Shown here: positions 1-8,382 of the stretch, piece after piece | Position numbering within the stretch: position 1 is the first letter of the stretch | Layout of the letters: every line of letters begins with the position of its first letter | Source of the DNA: an uncultured Bacilli bacterium | GTDB lineage: Bacteria > Bacillota_I > Bacilli_A > RF39 > UBA660 | Direction: 5' to 3' | Assembly (NCBI GenBank): GCA_934098555.1 | Contig: CAKOOQ010000010.1 | Span: 1 to 36,995 of the forward strand | DNA length: 36,995 nt | Translations under genes and position numbers: made by a program | The notes under the pieces: model-generated | What the model was told of the DNA's origin: nothing | Databases searched by the model: none | The model's input: the letters and a program-made list of their open reading frames with translations, nothing else

Positions 1-209
1 GAATTAACGATATTTTTGTTAATACCAATACTTGGATGAATGAGTTTGATATCTTTATCAATCATATCCACAGGAATACCGATGGCTAGACTGATGATTG
101 TCCGAAGATACTCTAAGCCTACTTTCTTCTCGGTAAATAATTTTTTAGCTACCTTGTCTTTAAGCAAAGGAAATTTGATTTTTTCTTTTGCTGTCATATT
201 TGTTATCAT
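1..209 (-). CDS. Rpn-like PD-(D/E)XK nuclease/putative transposase, N-terminal part (cut by window edge)
   Basis: Reading from ATG at 209 gives an open frame of 69 residues running off the left edge. It begins MITNMTAKEKIKFPLLKDK and continues with a VAKKLFTEKK stretch and a conserved-looking IISLAIGIP segment. This resembles the start of the Rpn (recombination-promoting nuclease) family seen in many copies in gut Bacillota. A GAAAGGA ribosome site lies just upstream of the ATG, and a TTGCAA/TAGAAT promoter lies at 255-282. The catalytic region is outside the window, so activity cannot be judged. The C-terminal Rpn fragment at 338-622 precedes it in the same orientation. The family call rests on pattern and context. 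Confidence 0.55.
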   Translation of the reverse strand, partial: MITNMTAKEKIKFPLLKDKVAKKLFTEKKVGLEYLRTIISLAIGIPVDMIDKDIKLIHPSIGINKNIVN

Positions 210-254
210 ATATTTAATCCTTTCATTTGATGTCTTTTCGAAAAAACTGCCCTT

Positions 255-282
255 ATTCTACATATAAAAAATTCATTTGCAA
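255..282 (-). promoter_or_regulatory. Putative promoter of the left-edge Rpn gene
   Basis: On the minus strand TTGCAA (277-282) and TAGAAT (255-260) are separated by 16 bases, with TG immediately before the -10. It sits between the terminator at 303-329 and the ATG at 209. Match quality is moderate. Confidence 0.4.
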
Positions 283-302
283 CCAATTCGACAAAACATG
301 TC

Positions 303-329
303 AAAAAAAGAACCTATCAAAGATTCTTT
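303..329 (-). terminator. Intrinsic terminator after the Rpn C-terminal fragment
   Basis: Minus-strand stem AAAGAATC / GGTTCTTT (8 pairs, one G-U) with a 7-base loop, followed by a T run at 303-309. It lies 9 bases past the stop of the 338-622 gene. Confidence 0.6.
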
Positions 330-337
330 TCGGTATT

Positions 338-622
338 TTATTCATTTTGTAAAGCCATGACTTCTTCCAGACTTAGTTTTGAAAACTGCACAATTTTATC
401 TAGAGGTACACCATCAATAAGCATTTCTTTAGCAATAGACATTTGAGCATTATTGTATCCTTCAGTTTTACCTTCATTCTTACCTTTGTTATAGCCAATG
501 TTTTCACCTTTACTATATCCCTTCTCGTAACAAGCATTTAAAAACATTTTGTCTCGGTCATAATAAAGCATGGCATCAAAATCATCAAGAAGACTGTTTT
601 TTTCTTCGATTAATTTTTTCAT
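338..622 (-). CDS. C-terminal fragment of an Rpn-like nuclease/transposase
   Basis: This 94-residue frame has only the tail typical of Rpn-like proteins: a helical start, a run of glycine-spaced repeats (KGYSKGENIGYNKGKNEGKTEG, about residues 34-55), then an IAKEML..G......SKLSLEEV segment. The same arrangement ends the full-length protein at 35743-36633 (IAKDML...ITKLSEEEI). The nuclease core is missing. A stop codon lies 10 codons upstream in frame, so the gene cannot be extended. There is a reasonable ribosome site (AAGGGTGATAA) before the ATG, so it may be expressed, but a truncated remnant is more likely than a functional stand-alone protein. Confidence 0.5.
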   Translation of the reverse strand: MKKLIEEKNSLLDDFDAMLYYDRDKMFLNACYEKGYSKGENIGYNKGKNEGKTEGYNNAQMSIAKEMLIDGVPLDKIVQFSKLSLEEVMALQNE

Positions 623-712
623 TAATTTATCACCCTTATAAACTTTTCTTTATCATCATAGATAAAGGTAGATAACACTTTCTAAAACTTTTTTTCGTTA
701 TTTAAAATTTAA

Positions 713-1279
713 TTACTTTATCTTTTTAATTCTACCTTTTTTAACCAGATAAACAGTATCTGCAATATCCATAAAAGGTTTGTCATTATAAGAGTCGGTA
801 TAAAAAGCGTTTACTTTGGCTTTTGGATAATATTTTTTAAAGTTTTTTACCTTATTAGCCTGAAAGTTAAGACTTTCGATATGCCCTTTTTCGATATCTA
901 TTTTTGTACTTATAATATGGTCCGTGTTTAATACATCTTTGATTTCTTCAATCAAAAAAGAAGGACAAGCGGTCGCGATAACATCTTGAGGTTTTATTTT
1001 CTTTAACATATGTGGATAAAGTCTATCTATATGATAAAGCCAAAATTCTTTAATACACGAAAGAGCAAAATCTTTATTTTGTAAAAAAGATTTTATAATC
1101 TTTTCTAAACGACTTGTAAAATCCTCTGGCGTTAAGACACATAATTTATATAGAATTAATAAATAAAGAAATTTAGGTAAGTATAAAATTAAACTTTTTT
1201 TCTTTTTTACCATAAAAAGAGCAAAATCAAAAGAGCTTTCGCCCTTATAAAGAGTATTGTCAAAATCAAAAACGTTCAC
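713..1279 (-). CDS. HAD-superfamily (subfamily IB-like) phosphatase
   Basis: A 188-residue soluble hydrolase. HAD motif I is at the extreme N-terminus (D5-F-D7-N-T9, nucleophile and acid/base Asp) and motif IV is TDSYND near residues 161-166, giving the Mg-binding acids. The insert between them is helical, as in phosphoserine-phosphatase-like subfamily IB enzymes. Substrate is not evident. The start is GTG, sharing its first G with the TAG stop of the upstream gene (TAGTG), which implies translational coupling. It is the last gene of the operon that contains trmD and rimM. No clear terminator follows. Confidence 0.75.
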   Translation of the reverse strand: MNVFDFDNTLYKGESSFDFALFMVKKKKSLILYLPKFLYLLILYKLCVLTPEDFTSRLEKIIKSFLQNKDFALSCIKEFWLYHIDRLYPHMLKKIKPQDVIATACPSFLIEEIKDVLNTDHIISTKIDIEKGHIESLNFQANKVKNFKKYYPKAKVNAFYTDSYNDKPFMDIADTVYLVKKGRIKKIK

Positions 1280-1719
1280 TAGCGTCCCCGGCCCTTCCTT
1301 TCTTCATAATCTAATTGTTCTTCTAAACTTTCTTGTAAAGCTAATTTTTGACGTATTTCTTGTTCTAAAAAAGAAACTTTTTTTAAATAGTTACGATAAG
1401 TTTTAGCATCGATTTCTTTTGAATATTTGTCTTTTAAAATTTGTTTGGTTTTCAAAATTTCATTTAAAGCAATTTCACAATCGCCCGTATCACTTGTCTC
1501 ATCTAAATACATAACAAGGCTTAAAAGGCGTTTAAACACATGGTTAAATTGAGCTTCTAAAACATTTTTCTTTAAAGTTGGCTCATAAATATAAATTTCT
1601 TTTACATCGATAAAATTGGGTCTTGGTCTTAGATGAAAGGAAAATTTCATGCCAGAAGACTTAATTTTACGATTTGTTTTTTTCTTTTTCTTTGTCTTAC
1701 TTAATTTATATGAAACCAT
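1279..1719 (-). CDS. Unknown basic protein in the trmD operon
   Basis: No family recognised. The 146-residue protein starts with a Lys-rich stretch (about residues 5-22), has a middle segment rich in aromatic and charged residues, and ends in a long, probably coiled helix with many Glu/Lys/Gln (about residues 100-146). There is no signal peptide or membrane segment. A strong ribosome site (AGGAGGG) precedes ATG at 1719, only 11 bases after trmD. The very basic head suggests nucleic-acid or ribosome contact, but that is inference from charge and from its RNA-modification neighbours. Confidence 0.6.
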   Translation of the reverse strand: MVSYKLSKTKKKKKTNRKIKSSGMKFSFHLRPRPNFIDVKEIYIYEPTLKKNVLEAQFNHVFKRLLSLVMYLDETSDTGDCEIALNEILKTKQILKDKYSKEIDAKTYRNYLKKVSFLEQEIRQKLALQESLEEQLDYEERKGRGR

Positions 1720-1730
1720 GTTAAACCCTC

Positions 1731-2393
1731 CTATTTAAGTAAATCGCTGCGTCTTTTTTGGGTATTTTCTAAAGCCTGCTGTTCCCGCCACTCAGCAATT
1801 TTTTTGTGATCTCCCGATAAAAGAACATCGGGCACTTTTAAACCTTTGTATTCATAAGGTTTGGTATAAGTCGGATAATCCAGCATATTTTTGGTGAAAG
1901 AATCGTTTTCATGAGAAGACTCTTTTATAACGCCTGGCAAAAGACGAACCACAGCATCGGTGATAACCATGCTCGCCAATTCGCCACCAGTTAAAACATA
2001 ATCACCAATGGATATTTCTTCATCTACAAAGTTTCTAATACGTTCATCAAAACCTTCATAATGACCACAAACAAGGATAAGATGTTGCTCATTTTTTAAA
2101 GAAAGGGCTTTTTGTTCTTTAAAAGGCTTACCTTGAGGACACATTAAAATTACTTTACTATCTTTAGTTTTATAATGTAAAATAGCCTCGATTAAGGGCT
2201 CACACCTTAAAACCATGCCTCCTCCACCCCCGTAAGGCGTATCATCTACTTGATTGTGAGGTAGTTTTGAAAACGTTCTAAAATCAATAACTTGAATCGA
2301 TACAAGACCTTTTTCTCTTGCCCGTTTAATAATCGATTCTTCTAAAAAACCATCAAACATTTTTGGAAACAATGTAAGAATATCAATTTTCAT
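1731..2393 (-). CDS. trmD: tRNA (guanine-37-N1)-methyltransferase TrmD
   Basis: Transfers a methyl group from S-adenosylmethionine to N1 of G37, next to the anticodon in tRNAs reading CNN codons, preventing +1 frameshifts. At 220 residues it is slightly short but complete. The trefoil-knot SAM site is clear: PYGGGGGMVLRCEP (53-66), LVCGHYEGFDERI (107-119) and EISIGDYVLTGGELA (126-140). The start ATG overlaps the TGA of rimM by four bases (ATGA), the usual coupled rimM-trmD arrangement. Neither rpsP nor rplS, common partners elsewhere, is next to it here. Confidence 0.97.
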   Translation of the reverse strand: MKIDILTLFPKMFDGFLEESIIKRAREKGLVSIQVIDFRTFSKLPHNQVDDTPYGGGGGMVLRCEPLIEAILHYKTKDSKVILMCPQGKPFKEQKALSLKNEQHLILVCGHYEGFDERIRNFVDEEISIGDYVLTGGELASMVITDAVVRLLPGVIKESSHENDSFTKNMLDYPTYTKPYEYKGLKVPDVLLSGDHKKIAEWREQQALENTQKRRSDLLK

Positions 2394-2869
2394 AGTATCA
2401 AACCCTTTGCGTTTTGTGTATAGACTTTTTTTCCTTTTAAAGAAACTTCTTTAATAAAAGCGTTTTGATAAGGAATAAAAAAACGTTTTACACCTTCAAT
2501 CCTTAACAAAATTCCACCTTTATTATACATAACTTCCTTTATTATGCCAAGTTTTTTTCCATCTTCATAAACTTCAAAATCTAAAAGTTCCTCGACGATA
2601 ATTTTATCTTTTAAAGCTAAAATATCCTCTTTCTTAAAATAAATATCTTTATTCCGGTAATCTTCCACGACATTAATATCTTTTAAGCCATCTATTTCGA
2701 GTAAATAAAAGTGTTTAAAAGGCTTAATATTTGTTATCCTGTGTAATTTATCATTAATGTAAATAGGCGTGTTCTTTTTTAAAACAAGTTCTTTTAAAGA
2801 AAAATCAGAATAAAATTTCAACTCTCCTTTAATACCATGTGTCATTGTTGTATGTCCTAAATAAAGCAT
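2390..2869 (-). CDS. rimM: 16S rRNA processing protein RimM
   Basis: Assists maturation of the 30S head by binding ribosomal protein S19. The 159-residue length fits. The N-terminal beta-barrel starts LYLGHTTMTHGIKGELKFY, matching the family's G-x-x-x-x-x-H-G-I-K-G-E pattern, and the C-terminal PRC-barrel carries the LLDFEVYEDGKKLGIIKEV type segment (about 92-112). Its ribosome site AGGAGGT overlaps the stop of the TrmH-family gene two bases upstream, and its own stop overlaps trmD, so it is co-translated with both. Confidence 0.95.
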   Translation of the reverse strand: MLYLGHTTMTHGIKGELKFYSDFSLKELVLKKNTPIYINDKLHRITNIKPFKHFYLLEIDGLKDINVVEDYRNKDIYFKKEDILALKDKIIVEELLDFEVYEDGKKLGIIKEVMYNKGGILLRIEGVKRFFIPYQNAFIKEVSLKGKKVYTQNAKGLIL

Positions 2870-2871
2870 GT

Positions 2872-3591
2872 TTACCTCCTAAATTCATACATAATAATTG
2901 AGGCACAGACCCCAGCGTTTAAAGATTCACAAGAAGAATTCATCTTAATATGTAAATAATCGGTGGCTAAAGATGAAATCTCTTTTCTAACCCCTTTTCC
3001 TTCATTACCAATGATAAAAGCACTTTGCAAAGGAAAAGTCATCTCTTTTAATTCATTGCCTTTTAAAACATTCGTCGTATAAATACGGTAGCCTTTTTCT
3101 TTTAAAGAGAGAATAAGTTTTTCTAAATCTGTTCGAATTATATTACAATGAAAATGCATACCTTCTGTACTGCGAATGACTTTCTCATTATATAAATCTA
3201 CCGTATCTGAACTTAGACAAATATTTGGGAATGAAAAAGCACAGGCGCTTCTTATAATCGTACCTAAATTTCCTGGGTCTTGCAGACCATCTAGTAGAAG
3301 AAGAGGCCCCTTTATTTCTTCTTCTTTTTTCTTATAAACAACAGCAAAGATAGTATCTGGAGTCATTTGACTCGTCAATTTTTTTAAAATTTCTTTTGTT
3401 ACCACATAAGTTTTTGGAAAATCTTCTTCAGTTAACGATATGATTTCTCTTACTAAACCAGAAGTTAACGCCTCTTTGACTAAATGAGGCCCCTCCACTA
3501 AATAAACTCCTTCGCTGTCTCTAAATTTTTTTTGTTTTAATTTTAGCCAATATTTTACCTTTTCGTTTTGTAAGGATGTAATTGTTATCAT
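2872..3591 (-). CDS. SpoU/TrmH-family RNA 2'-O-methyltransferase
   Basis: A 239-residue SPOUT methyltransferase. It has an N-terminal substrate-binding domain (about 1-90), then the SpoU motifs: LLLDGLQDPGNLGTIIRSA (about 97-115), IIGNEGKG near 193, and the C-terminal SSCESLNAGVCASI (about 219-232) that forms the knot. Relatives methylate the 2'-hydroxyl of rRNA or tRNA; which nucleotide is modified cannot be told from sequence. It starts with ATG overlapping the TGA of the upstream metallopeptidase-like gene, with an AGGAGG ribosome site inside that gene's last codons. Confidence 0.9.
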   Translation of the reverse strand: MITITSLQNEKVKYWLKLKQKKFRDSEGVYLVEGPHLVKEALTSGLVREIISLTEEDFPKTYVVTKEILKKLTSQMTPDTIFAVVYKKKEEEIKGPLLLLDGLQDPGNLGTIIRSACAFSFPNICLSSDTVDLYNEKVIRSTEGMHFHCNIIRTDLEKLILSLKEKGYRIYTTNVLKGNELKEMTFPLQSAFIIGNEGKGVRKEISSLATDYLHIKMNSSCESLNAGVCASIIMYEFRR

Positions 3592-4214
3592 CTAAGCCTC
3601 CTTCTTGCCTCTTTATAATGAGGATAATATTTTTCTACTTGGCGCCAAAAACGTTCACTGTGATTGGCTTCATAAAAATGACACAGTTCATGAATAATGA
3701 CGTAATCGAGTAAATCTAAATCCTTTTTTAAAAGTTCGGTATTTAACGTAATTGTTTTTTGCGTTAAATTATTAACGCCCCACCTTGTTGTCATTTTCCG
3801 GAATTTTAAAGAAAAAGAAGGAATGTCTTTAAAATAAGGAACAATTCTTTCGACTTCACTTGTAAAAATTCGTTTTACTTCAGCATTATAAAACTTTAAA
3901 AGAGCTTTTTCATCAGAAACATAAAGACAATTTCTATCAAAATAAGGCACCTTTGTTTTTAAATAAACAATTTCATAAGGTTTACCTAAGTACCAAAAAA
4001 ATTGATTTTTATTTTTTTCTTCTTCCTTTTGTTTTAACATTTTAAATATTTTAGATTGATTTTCTAGGATAAGTTTTTTTATTTTTATTTTAGAAACCAA
4101 AGGATTACAGGTAACTTCCAAAGTTTTTTCATCTAAAGCCCGAATATATAAGTTTTTATTATTTTTATAATGAATTTCTACATTTATTTCATAATTATTT
4201 ATTTCCAATGTCAT
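3588..4214 (-). CDS. YgjP-like (WSS1/SprT-type fold) zinc metallopeptidase domain protein
   Basis: A 208-residue protein with the zincin signature HELCH at 175-179 and a third likely ligand in NHSERFW at H185, the standard layout of the YgjP/DUF45 family. An upstream RKMTTRWG segment (about 139-146) is also typical. Members are predicted metal-dependent hydrolases; the physiological substrate is not settled. No signal peptide or membrane segment, so cytoplasmic. The ribosome site AGGTGATAGA precedes ATG at 4214. The gene is eight bases after DUF2207 and overlaps the next gene by four. Confidence 0.85.
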   Translation of the reverse strand: MTLEINNYEINVEIHYKNNKNLYIRALDEKTLEVTCNPLVSKIKIKKLILENQSKIFKMLKQKEEEKNKNQFFWYLGKPYEIVYLKTKVPYFDRNCLYVSDEKALLKFYNAEVKRIFTSEVERIVPYFKDIPSFSLKFRKMTTRWGVNNLTQKTITLNTELLKKDLDLLDYVIIHELCHFYEANHSERFWRQVEKYYPHYKEARRRLR

Positions 4215-4222
4215 TCTATCAC

Positions 4223-5941
4223 CTAGTTTGTTATTTCATCATTTAAAAGATAAGCATATTGTATTTTTAAAGCTATTTGTTTCATTTTTTTTAAAGAACT
4301 TATGATTTCTCTATTTTTAAGGCCATCTCTTTTTAAAAGAAGCATCATTTTTTCATAAACATCTTCATTCTTATTCCAAAAATAACTATAAAGATAATAG
4401 TCTAGATACTCACTTTTGTTTAAAGTGGTTAAATCTCCTTCTAAAGTTTCCCTAACCTTTTGAAGTTTTTTGGAAAGATATCTTCCCTCTTTCGTTTTAG
4501 GTGAAAAACTAAAACAAAAGAAAACAAATAAAAGTGTGATTAAAAAGGAAAGCCATGGTAATAAATACGAGACCTTAAAATAAACACTGGCAAATAAGGC
4601 GAATAAAATAATCAAGACCGCGAAAATACTACAAATAATAGGAAGCCCATTTTTTTCATAAAAAGAACATTTATCGGTTTCTTTTGAAACACACAAGGAC
4701 CAAGAATTATAAAATTTCTTGAAACTTCCTGCTGTTTTTTCATTTGTCATATATTTATAAAGCTCGTTTAATGAAACACGATTTTCTTTACCTACTTTGT
4801 CAAATAAAAATTCTATAATCATTTCTTCCGTGTAATTAAGATTTGCTTTATCTTTTATTGTTAATGTATTTTTGGTATAGCCTATATTCCCCTTTTTATA
4901 TAGTTCTAAAAGGGAAGTACAAAAAGCACTTTTATTTGTTTTACCATAAAGAAACGCTGTCAAAATAGCCACAGGATAAGGGGCATTCATGGCCGATTCT
5001 TCTTTTTTAGAAAAAGATTTTTTATATCTTAGAAGAAATAGAAACCATAAAGCAAATAGAACAATCAAATAGCTTTTACAAAAACGGGTCATAATTTGAC
5101 CAATTTTATCTTTCGTTTCCGCTTCTTTGGTTTCTTTTTTTACTTCTTCATCCTCAAGATGAAGGATATCTTGGTACCGATTTAAACCACTTTGCTTGTT
5201 ACTGGGCACCATTAAAACGGTATCACTATCAAAGACAAAACGCGTTAAAATTTCTGTATTACGCCGAACTTTATTAAAGTTTGTTTGAATGGTTTTGGTA
5301 TCAAGCATAATTGTTTTTCCAGAAATATCACCATGTAAATAGCTTTTAAAAGTTTCTAAATGAATACTTTTAGGAAAATGAAGACGAAGGGAAAAAGAAG
5401 TAATATCTTTATCAAAGCTTTTTAAAAAAGACCAATAAAGTTCTTCACAATCTAAATGTTTTACCACCGCATCCGTGATTTCATACTCGATTAAAAAAGC
5501 CGTCCTTTCATTTTTACTGTCATAATAAAGAGTAATATCTTTACCATCTTGAACACTGGATTCCACATAATCTTTATCTTTCGCATCTTCTTTATAATAA
5601 TTTTTCGTAAATTTTGTGAAATCTTCACCAAACGTATCAAAGGTAATTTCATCTTCTAAGTTTAAATAAGAAACATTTAAAACAGTAAGATCACGACCAT
5701 TATAAATCACATCTTTTAAAAGCAAAGGTGGCGTATTGTAAGAATACGAACTTGTTTTATAAGTTAGACGTCTGGTGAAGGTCTCATAGTCTCCCGAAAC
5801 TAAGAAAAGCTCTTTAACAGACATACGGCCATCATCTTTTAAAGTGACATCCACCAAAAGATTTGAAACATCCATTCTTTCTAAAGCATAAACAGAAAAA
5901 GGCCAAAAAAGACATAATCCCAAGAAAATTATTTTTTTCAT
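4223..5941 (-). CDS. DUF2207-type membrane protein
   Basis: 572 residues. A cleavable-looking signal peptide (MKKIIFLGLCLFWPFSVYA) is followed by a large extracytoplasmic domain (about 20-285) with the DUF2207 style of alternating beta strands. One membrane helix lies near 290-310 (YLIVLFALWFLFLL), then a cytoplasmic segment, then two close helices near 440-490, and a charged C-terminal tail. Function of the family is unknown; it is common in Bacillota and Actinobacteria envelopes. It begins two bases after the pilin-like gene's stop with ribosome site GAAGGGATAAT. Pairing with a pilin-like gene suggests an envelope role, which is inference. Confidence 0.8.
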   Translation of the reverse strand: MKKIIFLGLCLFWPFSVYALERMDVSNLLVDVTLKDDGRMSVKELFLVSGDYETFTRRLTYKTSSYSYNTPPLLLKDVIYNGRDLTVLNVSYLNLEDEITFDTFGEDFTKFTKNYYKEDAKDKDYVESSVQDGKDITLYYDSKNERTAFLIEYEITDAVVKHLDCEELYWSFLKSFDKDITSFSLRLHFPKSIHLETFKSYLHGDISGKTIMLDTKTIQTNFNKVRRNTEILTRFVFDSDTVLMVPSNKQSGLNRYQDILHLEDEEVKKETKEAETKDKIGQIMTRFCKSYLIVLFALWFLFLLRYKKSFSKKEESAMNAPYPVAILTAFLYGKTNKSAFCTSLLELYKKGNIGYTKNTLTIKDKANLNYTEEMIIEFLFDKVGKENRVSLNELYKYMTNEKTAGSFKKFYNSWSLCVSKETDKCSFYEKNGLPIICSIFAVLIILFALFASVYFKVSYLLPWLSFLITLLFVFFCFSFSPKTKEGRYLSKKLQKVRETLEGDLTTLNKSEYLDYYLYSYFWNKNEDVYEKMMLLLKRDGLKNREIISSLKKMKQIALKIQYAYLLNDEITN

Positions 5942-5942
5942 A

Positions 5943-6794
5943 TTATCCCTTCTTTACTTCAATAACAGGTAAAATATAGGCAGGTTCCGTCACTAATTGG
6001 GTCTTTATGGTACCATTATCATAAATTGTTGTCGTTGTATCACTGACAATATCTAATAAGTGAAACGGATAAACCGAAAGACTATTCACAACCTTGTCAG
6101 TTATTTCATCTTTTTTTAAAAGGCGAACATAAATTTCTTGATCTGTCTTAGGATAATGAACACTCCCATTGTTGGTGGTAAACTCTTGATTCACTAATTT
6201 ACTTTTGACGTTTTTTAAACCAGTATGCCGATTAAACCACGCTTCTAAAATATGGGAAGGAATGGTTTGACCATAGTGTTGACCCACTTCACTTTGGGTT
6301 GGTAAAAAAGACGCCTTCCCATAAGTATAAGGATTCATATAATAGCAATAGCCATTACCAGGCAAATTTCCAAAACCAGTATTATCATAACACGTTCTTA
6401 CCTGACAAGAAGAAGAACTACATTCGCCAAAATAACCCGTTCTTTTGGAATCGTTATATAACGAAGCATCAACTTCAACGATTTCTTGTCGTGTTAAGGC
6501 CTTTTGTTTTACAAGCACGACCGTATCGCCTGTGTCATTAACCACAAGCCAATTTTCTCTTGCAAAACTAAGAAGTGTCCCTGCTTCAAACATTTCATTA
6601 ATATCTAAACTGGAAATAAGGTAGGAACTTTTGGCTTCTAAGTTTTCATAGATATCCTTTTTTATTGCCCCTACTAAAACTCTATTTTCCGAAGCCGTCG
6701 CTAAAATAGCAGCCATTAAAAGAGCAAACACTAAAAAAAATGAATAAATTAATGAGGTAGCAATAAAGCCTTTTTTCTTTTCTTTTCCTGTCAT
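5943..6794 (-). CDS. Pilin-like/pseudopilin-like surface protein
   Basis: 283 residues. A short basic N-terminus (MTGKEKKKG) leads straight into a long hydrophobic helix FIATSLIYSFFLVFALLMAA, the layout of class III signal or type IV prepilin N-termini (K-G-F...). The usual Glu at mature position 5 is absent (Ser there). The exported part has a Cys-rich loop (GECSSSSCQVRTCYDN, about 121-136; another Cys near 149), suggesting disulfides, and Thr/Tyr-rich strands at the end. No family recognised with confidence. It is the first gene of the minus-strand operon running to base 713; ribosome site AAGGGAAATTTAA precedes ATG at 6794. Confidence 0.6.
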   Translation of the reverse strand: MTGKEKKKGFIATSLIYSFFLVFALLMAAILATASENRVLVGAIKKDIYENLEAKSSYLISSLDINEMFEAGTLLSFARENWLVVNDTGDTVVLVKQKALTRQEIVEVDASLYNDSKRTGYFGECSSSSCQVRTCYDNTGFGNLPGNGYCYYMNPYTYGKASFLPTQSEVGQHYGQTIPSHILEAWFNRHTGLKNVKSKLVNQEFTTNNGSVHYPKTDQEIYVRLLKKDEITDKVVNSLSVYPFHLLDIVSDTTTTIYDNGTIKTQLVTEPAYILPVIEVKKG

Positions 6795-6828
6795 TTAAAT
6801 TTCCCTTTTCTTTCTTTTCTCTATCTTA

Positions 6829-8382
6829 TCACAAAAGCGGGCCAAAAATCCTTAAAATTTGGCCAAGAAGACGTTTTACTTTCGGATATTTTTTCATTTC
6901 TTCTAAAGTAACACAATGCGAAGTTTCTATCATGTTGGCAAAATCTTTGTTCATACTTACAATAGCTTTGGTTTTATACATTAGAAGGGCATCTTCAAAA
7001 TTCAAATATAAACTTCGATAATCGAGATTTACCGTTCCAACAATGGCTTCTTCCGCATCTTTTATCATAATTTTTAAATGCGTAAAACCCTTCGTATATT
7101 CATAAATAACAATATTTTCTTTTAAAAGTTCATTATAATAGGTTTTAGCCACATCATTAATAAATTTTTTATCCGGAATCCCTGGCAAAATAAGCCGAAT
7201 CTTAACCCCTTTTTTAGATGCATATATTAAAGCATCGGTGATTTCTTTATCGACAATAAAATAAGGCATAGCAATATCTAAACTTTTTACCGCTGTTTCA
7301 ATCAAATAAAGATAACTCATTTTGCCTGTACTCATCTCATTGGTAGGATTAACACCATAAAAACAAATATAACCATCCGTTTCTTTGGCTGAATAGTGTT
7401 TTAAATAGGGCGTATAATCTTCTTTTTTGGTAAAATTCATTAAATGCCAAGTTTCTAAAAACAAAACGGTTAAACTATTAACTACACTTCCTGATACTCT
7501 TACCATATTATCTTTCCAATAACCAAAGCGTTCTTTTTTGTTGATATACTCATCGGCTAAATTAAGACCTCCCGTGTAAGCATACTTTCCATCAATAATG
7601 ATAATTTTACGATGGTCACGATTGTTATAATGTGTGGAAATAAGTGGAACAACGGGGGCGAAAATTTCACATTCAATACCAGCTTCTTTTAATATCTCAG
7701 GATAATTTTTCGGTAAAAGCATAAAGCTACAGGTGCCATCATATAGTACGCGAACGCGGACACCCGAAGAGGCTTTAGCTTTTAAAATTTCTAAAATGCT
7801 TTCCCACATACTATCTTGGGCAATAATGAAAAACTCTAAAAAGATAAATTCTTGGGCGTCTTTTAAATGGGACAGTAAATCAGGATAAAAATCTTCGCCA
7901 CAAGAAAAATAACAGGCTTCTTCATTGTCATAAACAGGATTATGCCCTTCTTGATATAAGTAGTTCATATGAAGATATAAATGTTTGTTTTCTTTAGCAA
8001 GACGAGATAAAACCTCTTTTTTTACAGGCAAATATTGATAATTTTCCTTTGTTAAAAAAGCTAATTTTCTTTTTAGAGATTTCACTGTAAATTCTAACTG
8101 GCAAAATAAATAAAAGAAAGCTCCTATTCCCGGTAAAGCAAGAACAAGAATAATCCATGATGTTTTAAATTCGCTAGCCATTCGGGAATTGATGATAAAA
8201 ACAACTAAAATTAACGAAAAAATATTCATACCTCCAAAAAGAAGAACAAAATAATCTTGAAAAAACAAATAACCAAGAAATAGAACAACAGCTTGAATAA
8301 GAAGAGATAAAAAAGCCAGTGTAGCGCGACTAAATAAAAGCTTAAAAGGTAATGTAAGAATGTTACTTATCTTTTTTGTCAT
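6829..8382 (-). CDS. cls: Cardiolipin synthase (phospholipase D type)
   Basis: Makes cardiolipin from two phosphatidylglycerols at the membrane. 517 residues, normal for Gram-positive Cls: two N-terminal membrane helices (about 15-70), a nuclease-related head, then two HKD motifs, HRKIIIIDG near residue 256 and HLKIMIKD near 434, each followed by the GG/GT-N segment (TGGLN, VGTVN). The ATG at 8382 lies inside the last codons of the DUF308 gene (20-base overlap) and is preceded by GGGGAGTG, so the pair is co-translated. Confidence 0.95.
   Translation of the reverse strand: MTKKISNILTLPFKLLFSRATLAFLSLLIQAVVLFLGYLFFQDYFVLLFGGMNIFSLILVVFIINSRMASEFKTSWIILVLALPGIGAFFYLFCQLEFTVKSLKRKLAFLTKENYQYLPVKKEVLSRLAKENKHLYLHMNYLYQEGHNPVYDNEEACYFSCGEDFYPDLLSHLKDAQEFIFLEFFIIAQDSMWESILEILKAKASSGVRVRVLYDGTCSFMLLPKNYPEILKEAGIECEIFAPVVPLISTHYNNRDHRKIIIIDGKYAYTGGLNLADEYINKKERFGYWKDNMVRVSGSVVNSLTVLFLETWHLMNFTKKEDYTPYLKHYSAKETDGYICFYGVNPTNEMSTGKMSYLYLIETAVKSLDIAMPYFIVDKEITDALIYASKKGVKIRLILPGIPDKKFINDVAKTYYNELLKENIVIYEYTKGFTHLKIMIKDAEEAIVGTVNLDYRSLYLNFEDALLMYKTKAIVSMNKDFANMIETSHCVTLEEMKKYPKVKRLLGQILRIFGPLL

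Noticed and set aside
40..267. Plus-strand open frame of 75 codons at the left edge
   Set aside because: It is antisense to the Rpn-like frame on the minus strand, which has a ribosome site and a family-like sequence; the plus frame has neither.
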